Part shown: positions 1-9,433 of the stretch, in pieces | Position numbering within the stretch: the first letter of the stretch is position 1 | Layout: each line of letters begins with the position of its first letter | NCBI GenBank assembly: GCA_033239125.1 | Contig: BSWB01000005.1 | Coordinates: forward strand, 102,175,994 to 102,239,993 | Reading direction: 5' to 3' | Source of the DNA: Fagopyrum homotropicum | Taxonomy: Eukaryota > Streptophyta > Magnoliopsida > Caryophyllales > Polygonaceae | Length of the DNA stretch: 64,000 nt | The notes under the pieces: model-generated | What the model was told of the DNA's origin: nothing | The model's input: only the letters and a program-made list of their open reading frames with translations | The model's database searches: none | Translations under genes and position numbers: made by a program

Positions 1-1309
1 GTGGAAATCACCTCCGGCGTCTTTCCGTACAACAAATAACGGACCCTCCTCAAAGCCCACTTGTGGTGATCTCTATTCTCCTATGCCATGAACACAAAAG
101 CAATTGCGAATGTCTTATTGGTGCTAGTGATGCCTACGATCTCCAACAATGGCATATTGTACCTAAAAGTAATACGAAATAACGATTGAGTTACAATTTC
201 TAAGGAAAATATGATTGAGTGTATGAAATAAAGTAAAAATATGCCTTGAATTGAAACTTACATGTTGGTCTTATATGTCGAGTCCATCACAATAACATAG
301 GGAAACATGTTGAGCAAATGCCTCGAGTCGGGATGTGAGATAAAGAAATCAATCACTTCATCGGAATCTTGACTTCTCCGAGTGTTTACATGGTATCCAC
401 GTTCCGTCAACGTGTGAAGTGCTTGTTGTAATGGACATCTTCCTTCGGCTTGTTCCATTCTAATCTTCAAACCGGTGTTGTAAACTTGACGGATGGAGGT
501 GACATTGTTGGGATCCTCTAATTGCACGGATTTTAATATATGTCTCGGTTTTAAGCCAGAATTCAATTCACGCTCCACCTTTCGGCTCTGCTTCGGAGTC
601 ATACGTCCAACATATGCATGACCTCTTAACACCGAAGGAATTATATGGTTGTGGATTCCACATACAACCCTCACCGTCCACTTTTCTTCTTCAATTTGGG
701 TTCCTACAAGCTCAAACAAACACATACACTTCTTCGAGTTTTTTTTTCCGGCTAGAACTTGGAACATGATCGGGATCTACGTCTTTTTCGTTTCTAGGTC
801 CTCCGTGTCTATCACAACCCAATTGTAGAATACGAAAACCCCTTCAATCCAACCATGATTTTTTAATGACCAACACCATATTCATAGCGTTGGCCACATA
901 CCGAGCCCACCCCAATAGGTTCTCTCTATCCGCAAAATATCCATGAAGCTCAAATTTTGACGAATAATTGGTACCGAGAGCACGAGAGTAATCCATAAGA
1001 TCCTAAATAAAAATAACATAGAGTATTATTTTAAAAATACACATCATTTTATTCTTAAATGTCTAAACTACAATTCCGATTCTCTATTTTAACATTGCTA
1101 ATTCTATAATTTCGATTCTCTATTCTAACATTGCAAATTCTATAACTCCGACAAAATAAAACGACATAACAATAAAGTATAAACATAAGTTTGTACACTT
1201 CAAGTTTTGCGAGAATTTCTTCCGGATCACTATATTTTTCAATATCGAACGGCATCATCGAGCTTTCACCATCGGATTCTACATCAACTTCATCGGAATA
1301 CGACGACAT
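1..1309 (-). pseudogene. MULE/FAR1-type transposase, N-terminal part, broken
   Basis: Related proteins are Mutator-like transposases with a FAR1-type zinc-binding N-terminus, which bind terminal repeats and cut DNA in the nucleus. Three exons can be read on the minus strand: exon 1 from ATG at 1309 to 1199 (acidic, begins MSSYSDEVDVES), exon 2 from 1002 to 262, and exon 3 from 162 to the window edge. The 261-163 intron has GTAAGT and TTTTAG borders and restores the MULE-type reading MDSTYKTN then MYNMPLLEIVGITS. Exon 2 holds a FAR1-like stretch (LQLGCDRHGGPRN). Breaks: a TGA after KSWLD near 865, a frameshift at an A-run near 740, and a TAG at 81-83 just before WALRRVRYLL. The remaining transposase core would lie left of the window. 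It could be a domesticated FAR1-related gene fragment, but the breaks argue for a dead transposon. Confidence 0.8.
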
Positions 1310-1827
1310 TTTAACGACTTTTTTGTTTACGTTGTTGAGGTTTGGATGAAGGTGAATGAGTCTCACATGCTATTATATAGGCTCGAAAAATCCACAACGG
1401 CTATATTCCCCAACGGCTAGTCCAACGGTCCTTTTCTCGAAAGTATAACGGGCAGAGAGACGCGGAGGCGGAGTGCGCCTCTATGAAGGCGCGAGTCCGC
1501 CTCTATGAAGGCGCGAGTCCGCCCGAATAGTAAGCCTGTATATTTTCTATAAGTACTTTGAGCAACAAACCAAAAGAAAATATATGGTAACAGAAATTTA
1601 CTACGACATAGGCAACTATAATGAAGGACTATTATATTGTGGACTAATTAGGATAAAACCTCTATGAATCAATAGTACTACTATATAAATTGTATGCGCC
1701 GTTTTGCAGTTTTATCACCGAATGCCTTTGTGTTCATATTGTTGTTGCTATGTAATGGTGATTTGAAACTGAAACAATTACGTAGTATGGTTAGATGAAT
1801 AGGTATAGATAAGCATTCTTGTATTAT
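1310..1827. other. Upstream region of MULE; junction with Helitron not resolved
   Basis: The first 130 bases hold a TATA-like TATTATATAGG at about 1370-1380 in minus-strand promoter position and a repeated CAACGGCTA motif. After the 22-bp repeats the sequence is AT-rich, with no convincing reading frame. A Helitron 3-prime end (CTRR after a hairpin) should lie somewhere here or to the left, but I could not identify one. Confidence 0.4.
1479..1522. repeat. 22-bp GC-rich tandem repeat (two units)
   Basis: Two perfect 22-bp units that begin CTCTATGAAGGCGCG stand side by side upstream of the MULE-like gene, preceded by a related inverted piece (GGAGGCGGAGTGCGCCTC). It is far more GC-rich than its surroundings and could be part of a terminal or subterminal repeat of the MULE. 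No matching inverted copy is inside the window. Confidence 0.7.
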
Positions 1828-3338
1828 TTAACTAAAGTAGTTTGTAGGAATGTACTTGTCCATATAATACTCTGTTTCTTCTCCGTAAGGGTTAGCAAAT
1901 ACTTTAGACACGTCACATAATGTTGACACATTTGGACCACCTTCGTAAAAAAACTGATTAGTAAAGGTATTGAATTGCAGTAGTGATAAATTGGTTGAAG
2001 CTAACAATTGGCGTAAATTACACCCGAATCTGATCACAAATTGATTGTTGCTTGGAACTTGTTTTGCAGCATAATCTAATCTCCGAGGCGGACAATAGCT
2101 TCCTCTGATCCTAAATAGTGGTTGAGTTCTGAGAAGATGAAACTGACATACCAATTATCAGTAAGTTTTTTCATATGAAGTTATTAAAAATAAGAAATTC
2201 TAAGATTTACATGGTTATCACGAAATGAGATTCAAAAGCCGGTAATGAGTGGAATAAAACTATACCATGTATAGGTATACAAATCCTTCTATATTGTATA
2301 TGTAAAAATAAGAAATTTCTTTATTATTACAAGATTGATGAATATTTTTGTAACATCAGATAGTGTTGATAAAACTATACCACCTACACATTAATATATA
2401 AATAATAATTATAAAAATTCAACTTAAATTTAATAATGTATTATATTATACAAATTCATACCTCTTTCTCTTGTTGGGATGACAAATTGTATAGCCATAC
2501 ACACCCTTTTATATTGTATTTCTTGAGAAACTTTTATAAGTTGATCATAAAATGAAGATGCACACAAGCATTTCACTTCCATAGACCTATAAAAGTAATT
2601 GTATAAATAAAAAATATGTTCATATGTAATATATATATTTTAAAAAACATTAAGTACTTACTTCATATCATTTAAAATGACATAAAAATTGTTTGATTCA
2701 CGATTGAACTTTTGAGGATAAATGTCTCCAACTTCTCCTATCACATCTGATAACACATACAAATATAATATGGTGTTAGGATACATCAAATTTAGATTTA
2801 TAATTAATCAAAAAATATGTAAATATTTTCAAATAATACCTATAATTGAATATGATTTCAGTAGCAATGTCTGAGAAATTAGCAAAGCTAAATCCATGTA
2901 TAGGTATACAAACCCCATACGTTAATTTGGAAACGTTGGTAGAAGGAAGGATGTTGATGCACAATGGATGTTCACTAAATTTACGACAACCAATCTTTTT
3001 AAAAACAGCAAAATTGGAGATAACACAGGCATATCCTTCGATTAGACAGTTTGAAATCTTATTATATAATGAATGAGATGTTGTAGCTTCGATCTTCATA
3101 CCCTGCAATTGAAATATATTGGTTGTATGAAATTTTACAAACACGGATATGACACAAAATAAAACAAAATTAATACACAACATAATACCTTCTCATCCAT
3201 GAATAACATAAAAATGTAATTGCCATGAATAGGTGTGTTTATATGGCATAAATGAATGATTCGTATTCTAATAGAGTCAATCCACATCTTTGGTTCGTTG
3301 ATACTAATTAGTGGGTAGTTCTTGGTCCTGGTAGAGAT
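1828..3338 (-). pseudogene. RPA large-subunit-like gene of the Helitron (multi-exon)
   Basis: RPA binds single-stranded DNA through OB folds; Helitron copies are thought to protect the transposon's single strand. Four spliced exons fit: 3338-3189, 3102-2840, 2746-2662 and 2586-2462, all with GT and AG borders and matching phase. They read through ...YIFMLFMDEKGMKIEATT..., then IEGYACVISNFAVFKK (OB fold A), then DVIGEVGDIYPQKFNRESN...VILNDMKSMEVKC (OB fold B). A further open stretch at 2154-1828 (108 codons) may be a later exon, but I do not recognise it. The copia element lies in the intron just upstream of the first visible exon, so the gene is separated from its 5-prime part. No stop codon is seen inside the four exons. 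Confidence 0.72.
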
Positions 3339-3364
3339 CTGTAATGTATTAAAGTTAGTAAAAC

Positions 3365-3486
3365 TGTGAGATTGTGAATGAATTCCCCTTAGGGTTTCCG
3401 TCATCAGACGGCTCATATTAATAATGAATAGACTTTACATAATTACATAGGTAGCCCTCTATTTACAGTAATTACATATTCTAGCA
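3365..3486 (-). repeat. Copia 3-prime LTR (122 bp)
   Basis: Begins TGTGAGATTG and ends TAGCA on the plus strand. It matches 7793-7914 with only a few differences (for example ACGGCTC against ACGACTC, ACATAGGTAGCC against ATATAGGCAACC). Confidence 0.93.
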
Positions 3487-5763
3487 TACCCCCGTAGTCG
3501 AAACTGGAGGAGGTAATACAGTAAGACTGGATCTAAAATCTAGAAACAATTGTCTAGGCAGCCCTTTTGTAAAAATATCTGCATATTGAAAAGCCGAAGG
3601 GACGTGTAGAACTCGAACGTGACCGCGGGCAACCTTATCTCCGACGAAGTGAATGTCAATCTCGATGTGCTTGGTTCGTTGATGTTGAACCGGGTTGCTG
3701 GCAAGATACATTGCTGAGATATTGTCAGTGAGACTACAATAGCTTTGGTAAGGGGGAAATGAAGCTCAAGCAGTAAATTGTGAAGCCATGAACATTCCGA
3801 TACAACATTAGCAACTCCTCTATATTCCGCCTTGGCGCTAGATCTGGAAACTACAGATTGGCGTTTGGCAGACCACGAGATTAAAGTATCGTTGAAGAAG
3901 ACACAATAACCGGAGGTAGATCGGCGAGTATCAGGACATCCAGCCCAGTCAGCATCTGTATAAGCAATAATATCGGACGTTGGAGAAGGAGAAATAGTGA
4001 TACCTAAGGACGATGTGCCCGAAATGTAACGGATAATGCGTTTGAGGGTAGCAAAGTGAGCTTCTCTGGGCTCATGCATGAAAAGACATACTTGCTGGAC
4101 CGCGTAACTGATGTCGAGGCGTGTGAAAGTCAAATATTGAAGTGCGCCTGCCAAACTGCGGTAAAGAGTCGGATCAGTGACAGCCGGACTGGAGGAGGCA
4201 CTTAATTTGACAGGCGGCTCTGCTGGTGTTGCAACAGGTTTACAGTTAGTCATTTTTGCGCGTTCAACTATTTCATTGGCGTACTTTTCTTGTGATAAGA
4301 ATAAGCCAGAGGTATGCAATATCGGATCCCTGGCGATAGATAAATAGAGATGAGTCACTCTTACTACCGATGAAGCCTATCTTGAGCAAGAAGCCTGCAA
4401 ACCGTTGAAACCAGGCACGAGGTACCTGTTTAAGGCCATATAGAGACTTCTGCAATAGACAAACATGATTAGGCCTAAAAGATTCACGAAATCCCGGTTG
4501 TTGAAACATATATACCGTCTCATTCAAATGCCCATGAAAGAAGGCATTTTGGACATCAAGTTGATGGATGGTCCATGAACGTGAAACGGCAATGCTGAGT
4601 ACCGTTCGGATTGTTGCAGGCTTAACAACTGGACTAAAGGTCTCATCGCAATCAATGCCAACCTGCTGAGAACAACCATTAGCAACCAAACGAGCCTTGT
4701 ATCTTTCAAGTGATCCATCCGACCTGTACTTATGACGAAAAATCCACATACAACGCACAATATTAGCCTGTGAGGGACGAGGGACAAGAACCCAAGTCTT
4801 ATTCCGCATAAGGGCTCGATACTCATCAAGCATGGCAGCGATCCACTGCGGGTCTTGAAGGGCTACATTGTGGGATTTAGGAAGGGGAGATATAGTACGG
4901 GATATAGGTTTGGTGGAAACCGAAAGATCAAAGATCGGTTTAGGTTTTATTATGCCGGATTGGCTTCGGGTATGGGGTCGGTGTGGAGGGATGACAGATT
5001 GTGTCGGAGGTGGGGAGGTATTTGAGAGCTGTCCGTCTGTGGAGTTGGGAGCAGTTGAGAAATGTGGGAGGGGAGATGGGCCGGATGAAGATGTTGGGTC
5101 AGGTAAAAGGTCCTGATTTGGGCCGGGTGAATTTGGGCCTATGCTGCAAGGAGGTAAGGTGGAGGCAACGTGTGGGCCAGATGGGGAAGCAGCACTGCTG
5201 GTGTTGGCAGCTGGTGGGCCGGAGGAGAGGTTATTGCGTGGGCCGGCATGGGAATTGGGCTCATGTGGCAGAGAAACAACTCTGCTGGTGGGCTGAATTA
5301 TATCAGACGAATGCAAAGACGCTGCACGGGACCAATTCTCTGGACGGAAGAAAGGAGATACGTCATCATCAAGAAGAGCGGAGACCGATTTTTCCGAGAA
5401 GACTCGGGACCGAGTGGCAAACGAAAAAGTAGTTTCATCGAAAGTGACATGACGAGAGAGGGGGATTTTATTTGTGGCTAAATTGAGACATTTATAGCCT
5501 CGATGGTGTGTCGGATAGCCAAGAAAAACGCATGGGGTGGTGCGAGGTTGAAGTTTATGAGAGGTTGTGGCACTTTGATTGGGGTAGCAAAGACAACCAA
5601 AAACCCGGAGGAGAGAAGGTGTTGTAAGGTACACCATCTGAGTAGGAGACTTATTTTGGATGGAGGAAGATGGAAGAATGTTAAGGAGATAGCAAGAGGT
5701 CTCGACTGCGTGAGGCCAAAAAGAGACGGGAAGGGAGGCGTGAAAGAGAAGAGAGCGCATCAT
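3481..5763 (-). pseudogene. Copia integrase C-terminus, RT and RNase H (broken, YVDD deleted)
   Basis: From 5763 the frame reads the integrase C-terminus (SPTQMVYLTTPSLLRVFGC) and a Ser/Pro-rich linker. RT follows (YKARLVANGCSQQVGIDCDE, LDVQNAFFHGHLNE, SLYGLKQVPRAWF). It then stops where the catalytic YVDD box should be: SDIAYL is followed at once, after about 4330, by SGLFLSQEKYANEI, which lies well downstream in intact copia RTs. The RNase H part (4300-3711) has YTDADWAGCPDTRRSTSGYC and SSAKAEYRGVA. A frameshift near 3760-3720 precedes the normal end, YADIFTKGLPRQLF. Loss of YVDD makes RT inactive as encoded. Confidence 0.9.
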
Positions 5764-5802
5764 GTTGGTAATCGTTCGGATGACTCTTTCGGCGTTCCCA
5801 TT

Positions 5803-6743
5803 TTATGAAGATGTGTGTGGGCACGAAAATCGAAAAACAATGCCATTATCGGCAAAAAAACTTGTGAAAGTTTGTGTTGTTAAATTCACGGCCCATGTCA
5901 CATTGGAAATTTTTGATATTTTGATTGAATTGTGTTTTGATGAGGCGATGAAATTGCATGAAAATATCGAACACTTGAGATTTAAACTTAATTGGAAAAA
6001 TCCATAAAAAGTGAGAAAAATCGTCAAGAAAGAGTAAGTAATATTTGAAATCATCTTTACTAGGAAGCGGAGAGGTCCAAAGATCACTATGAATAATATC
6101 AAAAGGTGCTAAAGTACTAGTATTAGAGCGCTCAAAAGGCAGCCGATGGTGTTTTCCTAATTGACAAGCATGACAAAGAGAAGACACTTTCGATTTATTG
6201 CAATGAAAAAAAAGAAGAGTTCCTAAGAAAATCTAAAACTGGCGCGCCGGGATGACCAAGACGAGCATGCCAAAGAGAAGAAGAAGCGACCGAAAGGGCG
6301 TGATGTGGAGAGGGAGGATGACCGGTGACAGGATAGAGTTCCCCAGAATTGTTACATCTCAGACGAATGGTCCCCGTTTGCAGATCCTTCACAGAAAAAC
6401 CAAAAGGGTCAAACTCGACAGACGCACTGTTGTCAGTTGTAAAACGTCGAACATATACTAAGTTTTTGACTATTTTAGGTGCAACAAGGACATTGGATAG
6501 GCAAAGAGGTTGTTTAGTGGTGGGGAGGACGGTTTCTCCAATACCTGTAGACGGAATGCGCATGCCATTCCCAACAATTATCGAATTTAAAAAACCATTA
6601 TGCGAAAAAGACGAGAGAGAACCTATATTATTCGTCATGTGCGAGGTAGCTCCCGTATCCATATACCAATACGTGTCCGGCTGATTTAGTGACATAGCAG
6701 CAAAAGACTGATCCATAGCAGTGGGCTGAAAAGAATGAGCCAT
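5803..6743 (-). pseudogene. Copia protease and integrase N-terminal half (frameshifted)
   Basis: Starts in the frame that follows gag. The aspartic protease active site is visible as MDTGATSH. It is followed by the GAG-pre-integrase segment (LWHARLGHPG) and the zinc region (LCHACQLGKHHRLPF). A frameshift falls in the T-run near 6205-6215, before CNKSKVSSLCHAC. Another near 5850-5870 puts FFADNGIVFRFSCPHTS in a third frame. The integrase core is readable (DIIHSDLWTSPL, CDMGREFNN). Polyprotein processing and integration are the family roles; neither product can be made intact from this copy. Confidence 0.88.
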
Positions 6744-6791
6744 GTGGGCCTGCGCAGGCTGATGGTAAGGAGAAGGCCCAATAAGTCCTTG

Positions 6792-7703
6792 CTAAGTGGG
6801 GAAAGGGCAAGGGGGCCGAGGTGGGCCGCGCTGGGACTGTTGGGCCGGCTGCCAGAATGGAAAAGGGGGCACAAAAACAGATGGAGGCAAGGAAACCCAG
6901 CCAAACTGTGGATGGAAGACGGCTCCCTGTTGCGGCGCTGTGCTGTTGCTCCGGGTACGATTCTTGCGACCACGACCACGGCGGCTAGTGGATTGCTCCG
7001 TCGAGCCGGAAACAGGTGCAGTCGGTGGGCTAGCAGCAGTGGAGGAGCCAGCCGTGGTGAGCGCAGTAGCCGGAGGTTCGGTGGTGGCTTGTGACGCCAT
7101 TCTCGTTTCTTCAAGTAGCAACTGCGACCGAGCTTTAGTAAAACTTGGAAGCGGATCGGTTTGTTGAATAAAACTTGCCGCAGGGTTGTATTCAGCAGGT
7201 AATCCCGAAATAAGTTGAAGAACAAGACGGTTTGCCGGAACCGGTGAACCGACTCCTTTGAGTTGGTCTGCCAATGATTTGAGTTGTTGACAATAAGCAT
7301 TGATAGAAGAGAAACCTGAAAGCTTACAGTTTGAAAACTCATGTTCAAGATAGACGGCACGGGTGTTCTTGTTATCTTGAAATATGTCTTTGACGCGATT
7401 CCATGCCTGAAGTGCGGTATCATCGGAATCGAGAATTTGTAAAAGAATATCTCTAGAAACAGTGTTGTAAATCCATTGAAGAACAGCAGCATCTACTTGG
7501 AGCCATAACGAATCATCAATATCCGTAGGTTTGGGAACCTTGTCATCGATGTGATCGAGAACGTTGTGAGCTTTCGCAGTAACGCGGAATAAGGTGACCC
7601 AAGAAGCATACGGAGTGTCGTGATCGAGGACTAGGGCAATGTTGTTTTTGATGTTTGAGATTCCGAGGGCAGAATGGAATGAGGATTTCCGGTCTGCAGC
7701 CAT
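6792..7703 (-). CDS. Copia gag protein
   Basis: 303 codons from ATG at 7703 to TAG at 6794-6792. It forms the capsid-like particle that packages element RNA in the cytoplasm. The N-terminal two thirds is the gag/UBN2-like helical region (LWLQVDAAVLQWIYNTVS, AWNRVKDIFQDNKNTRAVYLEHEF, LISGLPAEYNP). The C-terminal third is rich in Ala/Thr/Ser, then basic (SRRGRGRKNRTRS), then Pro-rich. I see no CCHC zinc knuckle. The frame beyond the TAG stays open into protease in the same phase, so the stop is either a point mutation or a read-through site. The start is 78 bases inside the primer-binding site. Confidence 0.88.
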   Translation of the reverse strand: MAADRKSSFHSALGISNIKNNIALVLDHDTPYASWVTLFRVTAKAHNVLDHIDDKVPKPTDIDDSLWLQVDAAVLQWIYNTVSRDILLQILDSDDTALQAWNRVKDIFQDNKNTRAVYLEHEFSNCKLSGFSSINAYCQQLKSLADQLKGVGSPVPANRLVLQLISGLPAEYNPAASFIQQTDPLPSFTKARSQLLLEETRMASQATTEPPATALTTAGSSTAASPPTAPVSGSTEQSTSRRGRGRKNRTRSNSTAPQQGAVFHPQFGWVSLPPSVFVPPFPFWQPAQQSQRGPPRPPCPFPT

Positions 7704-7780
7704 CGAGGAATGCAGTGAAGGGGAAAATCAGAGGCGGCGTTAGGGTTTGAGGAAGCGGAAGAGGGTTTAGAGGAACAAGA

Positions 7781-7792
7781 AGTCTAATACCA
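7781..7792 (-). promoter_or_regulatory. Copia primer-binding site (initiator tRNA-Met type)
   Basis: On the minus strand TGGTATTAGACT directly follows the 5-prime LTR. It matches the usual plant TGGTATCAGAGC primer site except at a few bases, and it fixes the LTR border at 7793. Confidence 0.85.
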
Positions 7793-7914
7793 TGTGAGAT
7801 TGTGAATGAATTCCCCTTAGGGTTTCCGTCATCAGACGACTCATATTAATAATGAATAGACTTTACATAATTATATAGGCAACCCTCTATTTACAGTAAT
7901 TACATATTCTATCA
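7793..7914 (-). repeat. Copia 5-prime LTR (122 bp)
   Basis: Pair of 3365-3486, ending TATCA on the plus strand and followed by the AAAAC duplication. Its small size leaves little room for a conventional promoter. Confidence 0.93.
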
Positions 7915-8169
7915 AAAACAATATAGTTCAACATATAAGAATTAAAAACATAATTGTTTAGAAATCATACCGGAGAAACGTTCATACTGGACATATCCAT
8001 CACTAACATAAATATCAGGGTAGGTACAACACCAAGAAGGAGGTGTTGTTGGATGAAGGATGAGTGAAACTCCTTGCGTTCCTGCGTTTCTGGATGTATA
8101 TGAACACCTGCTATGATGCAATGCCGCCCAACCTACTGCCCTCCCTAAGAGGTCATGACAGTCACACAT
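7915..8169. other. Unassigned stretch, probably Helitron RPA flank
   Basis: It lies upstream of the RPA exons on the minus strand. A minus-strand frame (8181-7942) ends ...DGYVQYERFSG at a possible GTATGA splice donor near 7972, which could be an earlier RPA exon. I do not recognise the protein and the assignment is weak. Confidence 0.3.
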
Positions 8170-9433
8170 GCTTTCTTCCACTCTTCACTATTTCAACCTG
8201 CTGCTCACTCCTCCGGTGACAAACTCCCTCTGTCTCGAGAAATGCCTTCTCTTCACCTTCGGCAGCCCTCTCTGCAACTGCAGCAACCCCCACCGTGACT
8301 CCCTTTTTGCAACCGTCACCCTCTTCACCACTGCTCCTCACCATTCTTCACTTCTCCCTCGGTTTCCTCTCAAACCTTCCTTGTTTCCATCTTCAACCCG
8401 GAGAAGCATCTCGCTGCAAATCTCTCTCTCATTCCCTCCTCAATCTCTCCCCAACTCCCACCTTCCTTCACTCGCCGGAGATGGGGACTTGCAGCTGTCG
8501 GATAAGAGGCCCTGCCGCCACTCCTTGCTACCACCGGAGAAGGAAGCTGTCGCCAGGCTCCCTAGCCCCTCACCAGTGGCTGCACCCCTTCTTCTTTGCC
8601 CGACACCACCACCGGATACCTGTAGATCCGCCTCGCCTTCCTGGAGACTGAAAGCCACCACCGGAGCAGTCGTCGAAGCCCATCCGACGCCGGAGAAGAC
8701 CACTCTGTGCCGTCACCCTGGTATGCCGGAAGGCCAGCGTAGCCGCCTCCCCTGCTTGCCTGCGGCAGCAATGTGGGTGTTGGGTTTATAAGAAAACCCT
8801 TTTCCTTATTTATATACGGCCCCCTCCTCTTTTGTGCTGATTACAGATTTTAACCACTACTTTGTATTTACAGTTTTGACCCGGATTTTTGGAGATTGCG
8901 GATCTGCCCTTTGCTGGAATTAATTACATATTTGACCCATAAAATCTAATTGCAGATTATGACCCATATTTATGAAATTGTATGAATTGCCCCGGAAAAT
9001 GCGTTAGCGGTTTTTAACCTTGGATTTTAATTGCGGGAATATTCTTATATTTATATATACCATATATATTATGCCCTTGTTGGAGTAATTGCGGGTTATG
9101 GCTCCAAGATTTAATTACGGTATTTTAACGTTGACTTTCAAAACAAGTTTAACCTTGGGTTATGATGTTATACAAATTTTCCACAATATATATTTACGGT
9201 TTTTAACTCGGGTTTTAAAAGTAGGGTTTTCCTTATATTTATATTATGTATTCAGTTTAAGTTTACCGTATAAGCTAAACTTGCTTAGTTTTGGTATTAG
9301 GTTTGAAAGCGTCCCTATAAAGGCCTAACGAGTCCAAGTCGACATCCATAGATCGACTTTTGTCTTTTGACGTCGTGTGAGTATTCTCTTTCTCGATTTA
9401 GTTATGTTTAGTATTAGTATCATGCTAGGTTGG
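8170..9433 (+). repeat. Probable left part of a Tekay-like LTR, split by Athila insertion
   Basis: GC-rich pyrimidine-heavy sequence (8170-8790) is open in several frames but resembles no known protein. It passes into AT-rich sequence with repeated GGTTTTTAAC-like and TTGCGG words. A CCTATAAAGG box stands at 9313-9322. The overall build resembles the 32.8-33.5 kb part of the LARD LTR. The piece stops exactly where the Athila LTR begins, and 26321-27555 has the 3-prime end of such an LTR. The left border is not defined, so this is inference from layout. Confidence 0.45.

Larger units (their letters stand above)
3365..7914 (-). mobile_element. Ty1/copia retrotransposon with very short LTRs
   Basis: A complete copia structure of 4,550 bp: two 122-bp LTRs, a primer-binding site, gag, protease, integrase, RT and RNase H in copia order, and a purine tract (ACGGGGGTA) against the 3-prime LTR. 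A perfect 5-bp target duplication, AAAAC, flanks it (3360-3364 and 7915-7919). It sits in an intron of the Helitron RPA gene. The coding region has a stop between gag and protease, frameshifts in integrase and a deletion that removes the RT catalytic motif, so it cannot move on its own. Confidence 0.95.

Noticed and set aside
4868..5808. Several long plus-strand open frames in the copia region
   Set aside because: They are antisense to the copia RT/integrase frames, which carry clear motifs; the plus-strand products show none.
6735..7167. Plus-strand open frames opposite copia gag
   Set aside because: Gly/Arg-rich by-products of the Pro/Ala-rich gag coding sequence on the other strand.
7942..8181. 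A further RPA exon upstream of the copia insertion
   Set aside because: The translated sequence shows no OB-fold motif I can recognise; only the position supports it, so it is kept as unassigned.
8168..8791. A 207-codon plus-strand frame
   Set aside because: Low-complexity Ser/Pro/Leu composition, open in other frames too, no known domain; better explained as part of an LTR.
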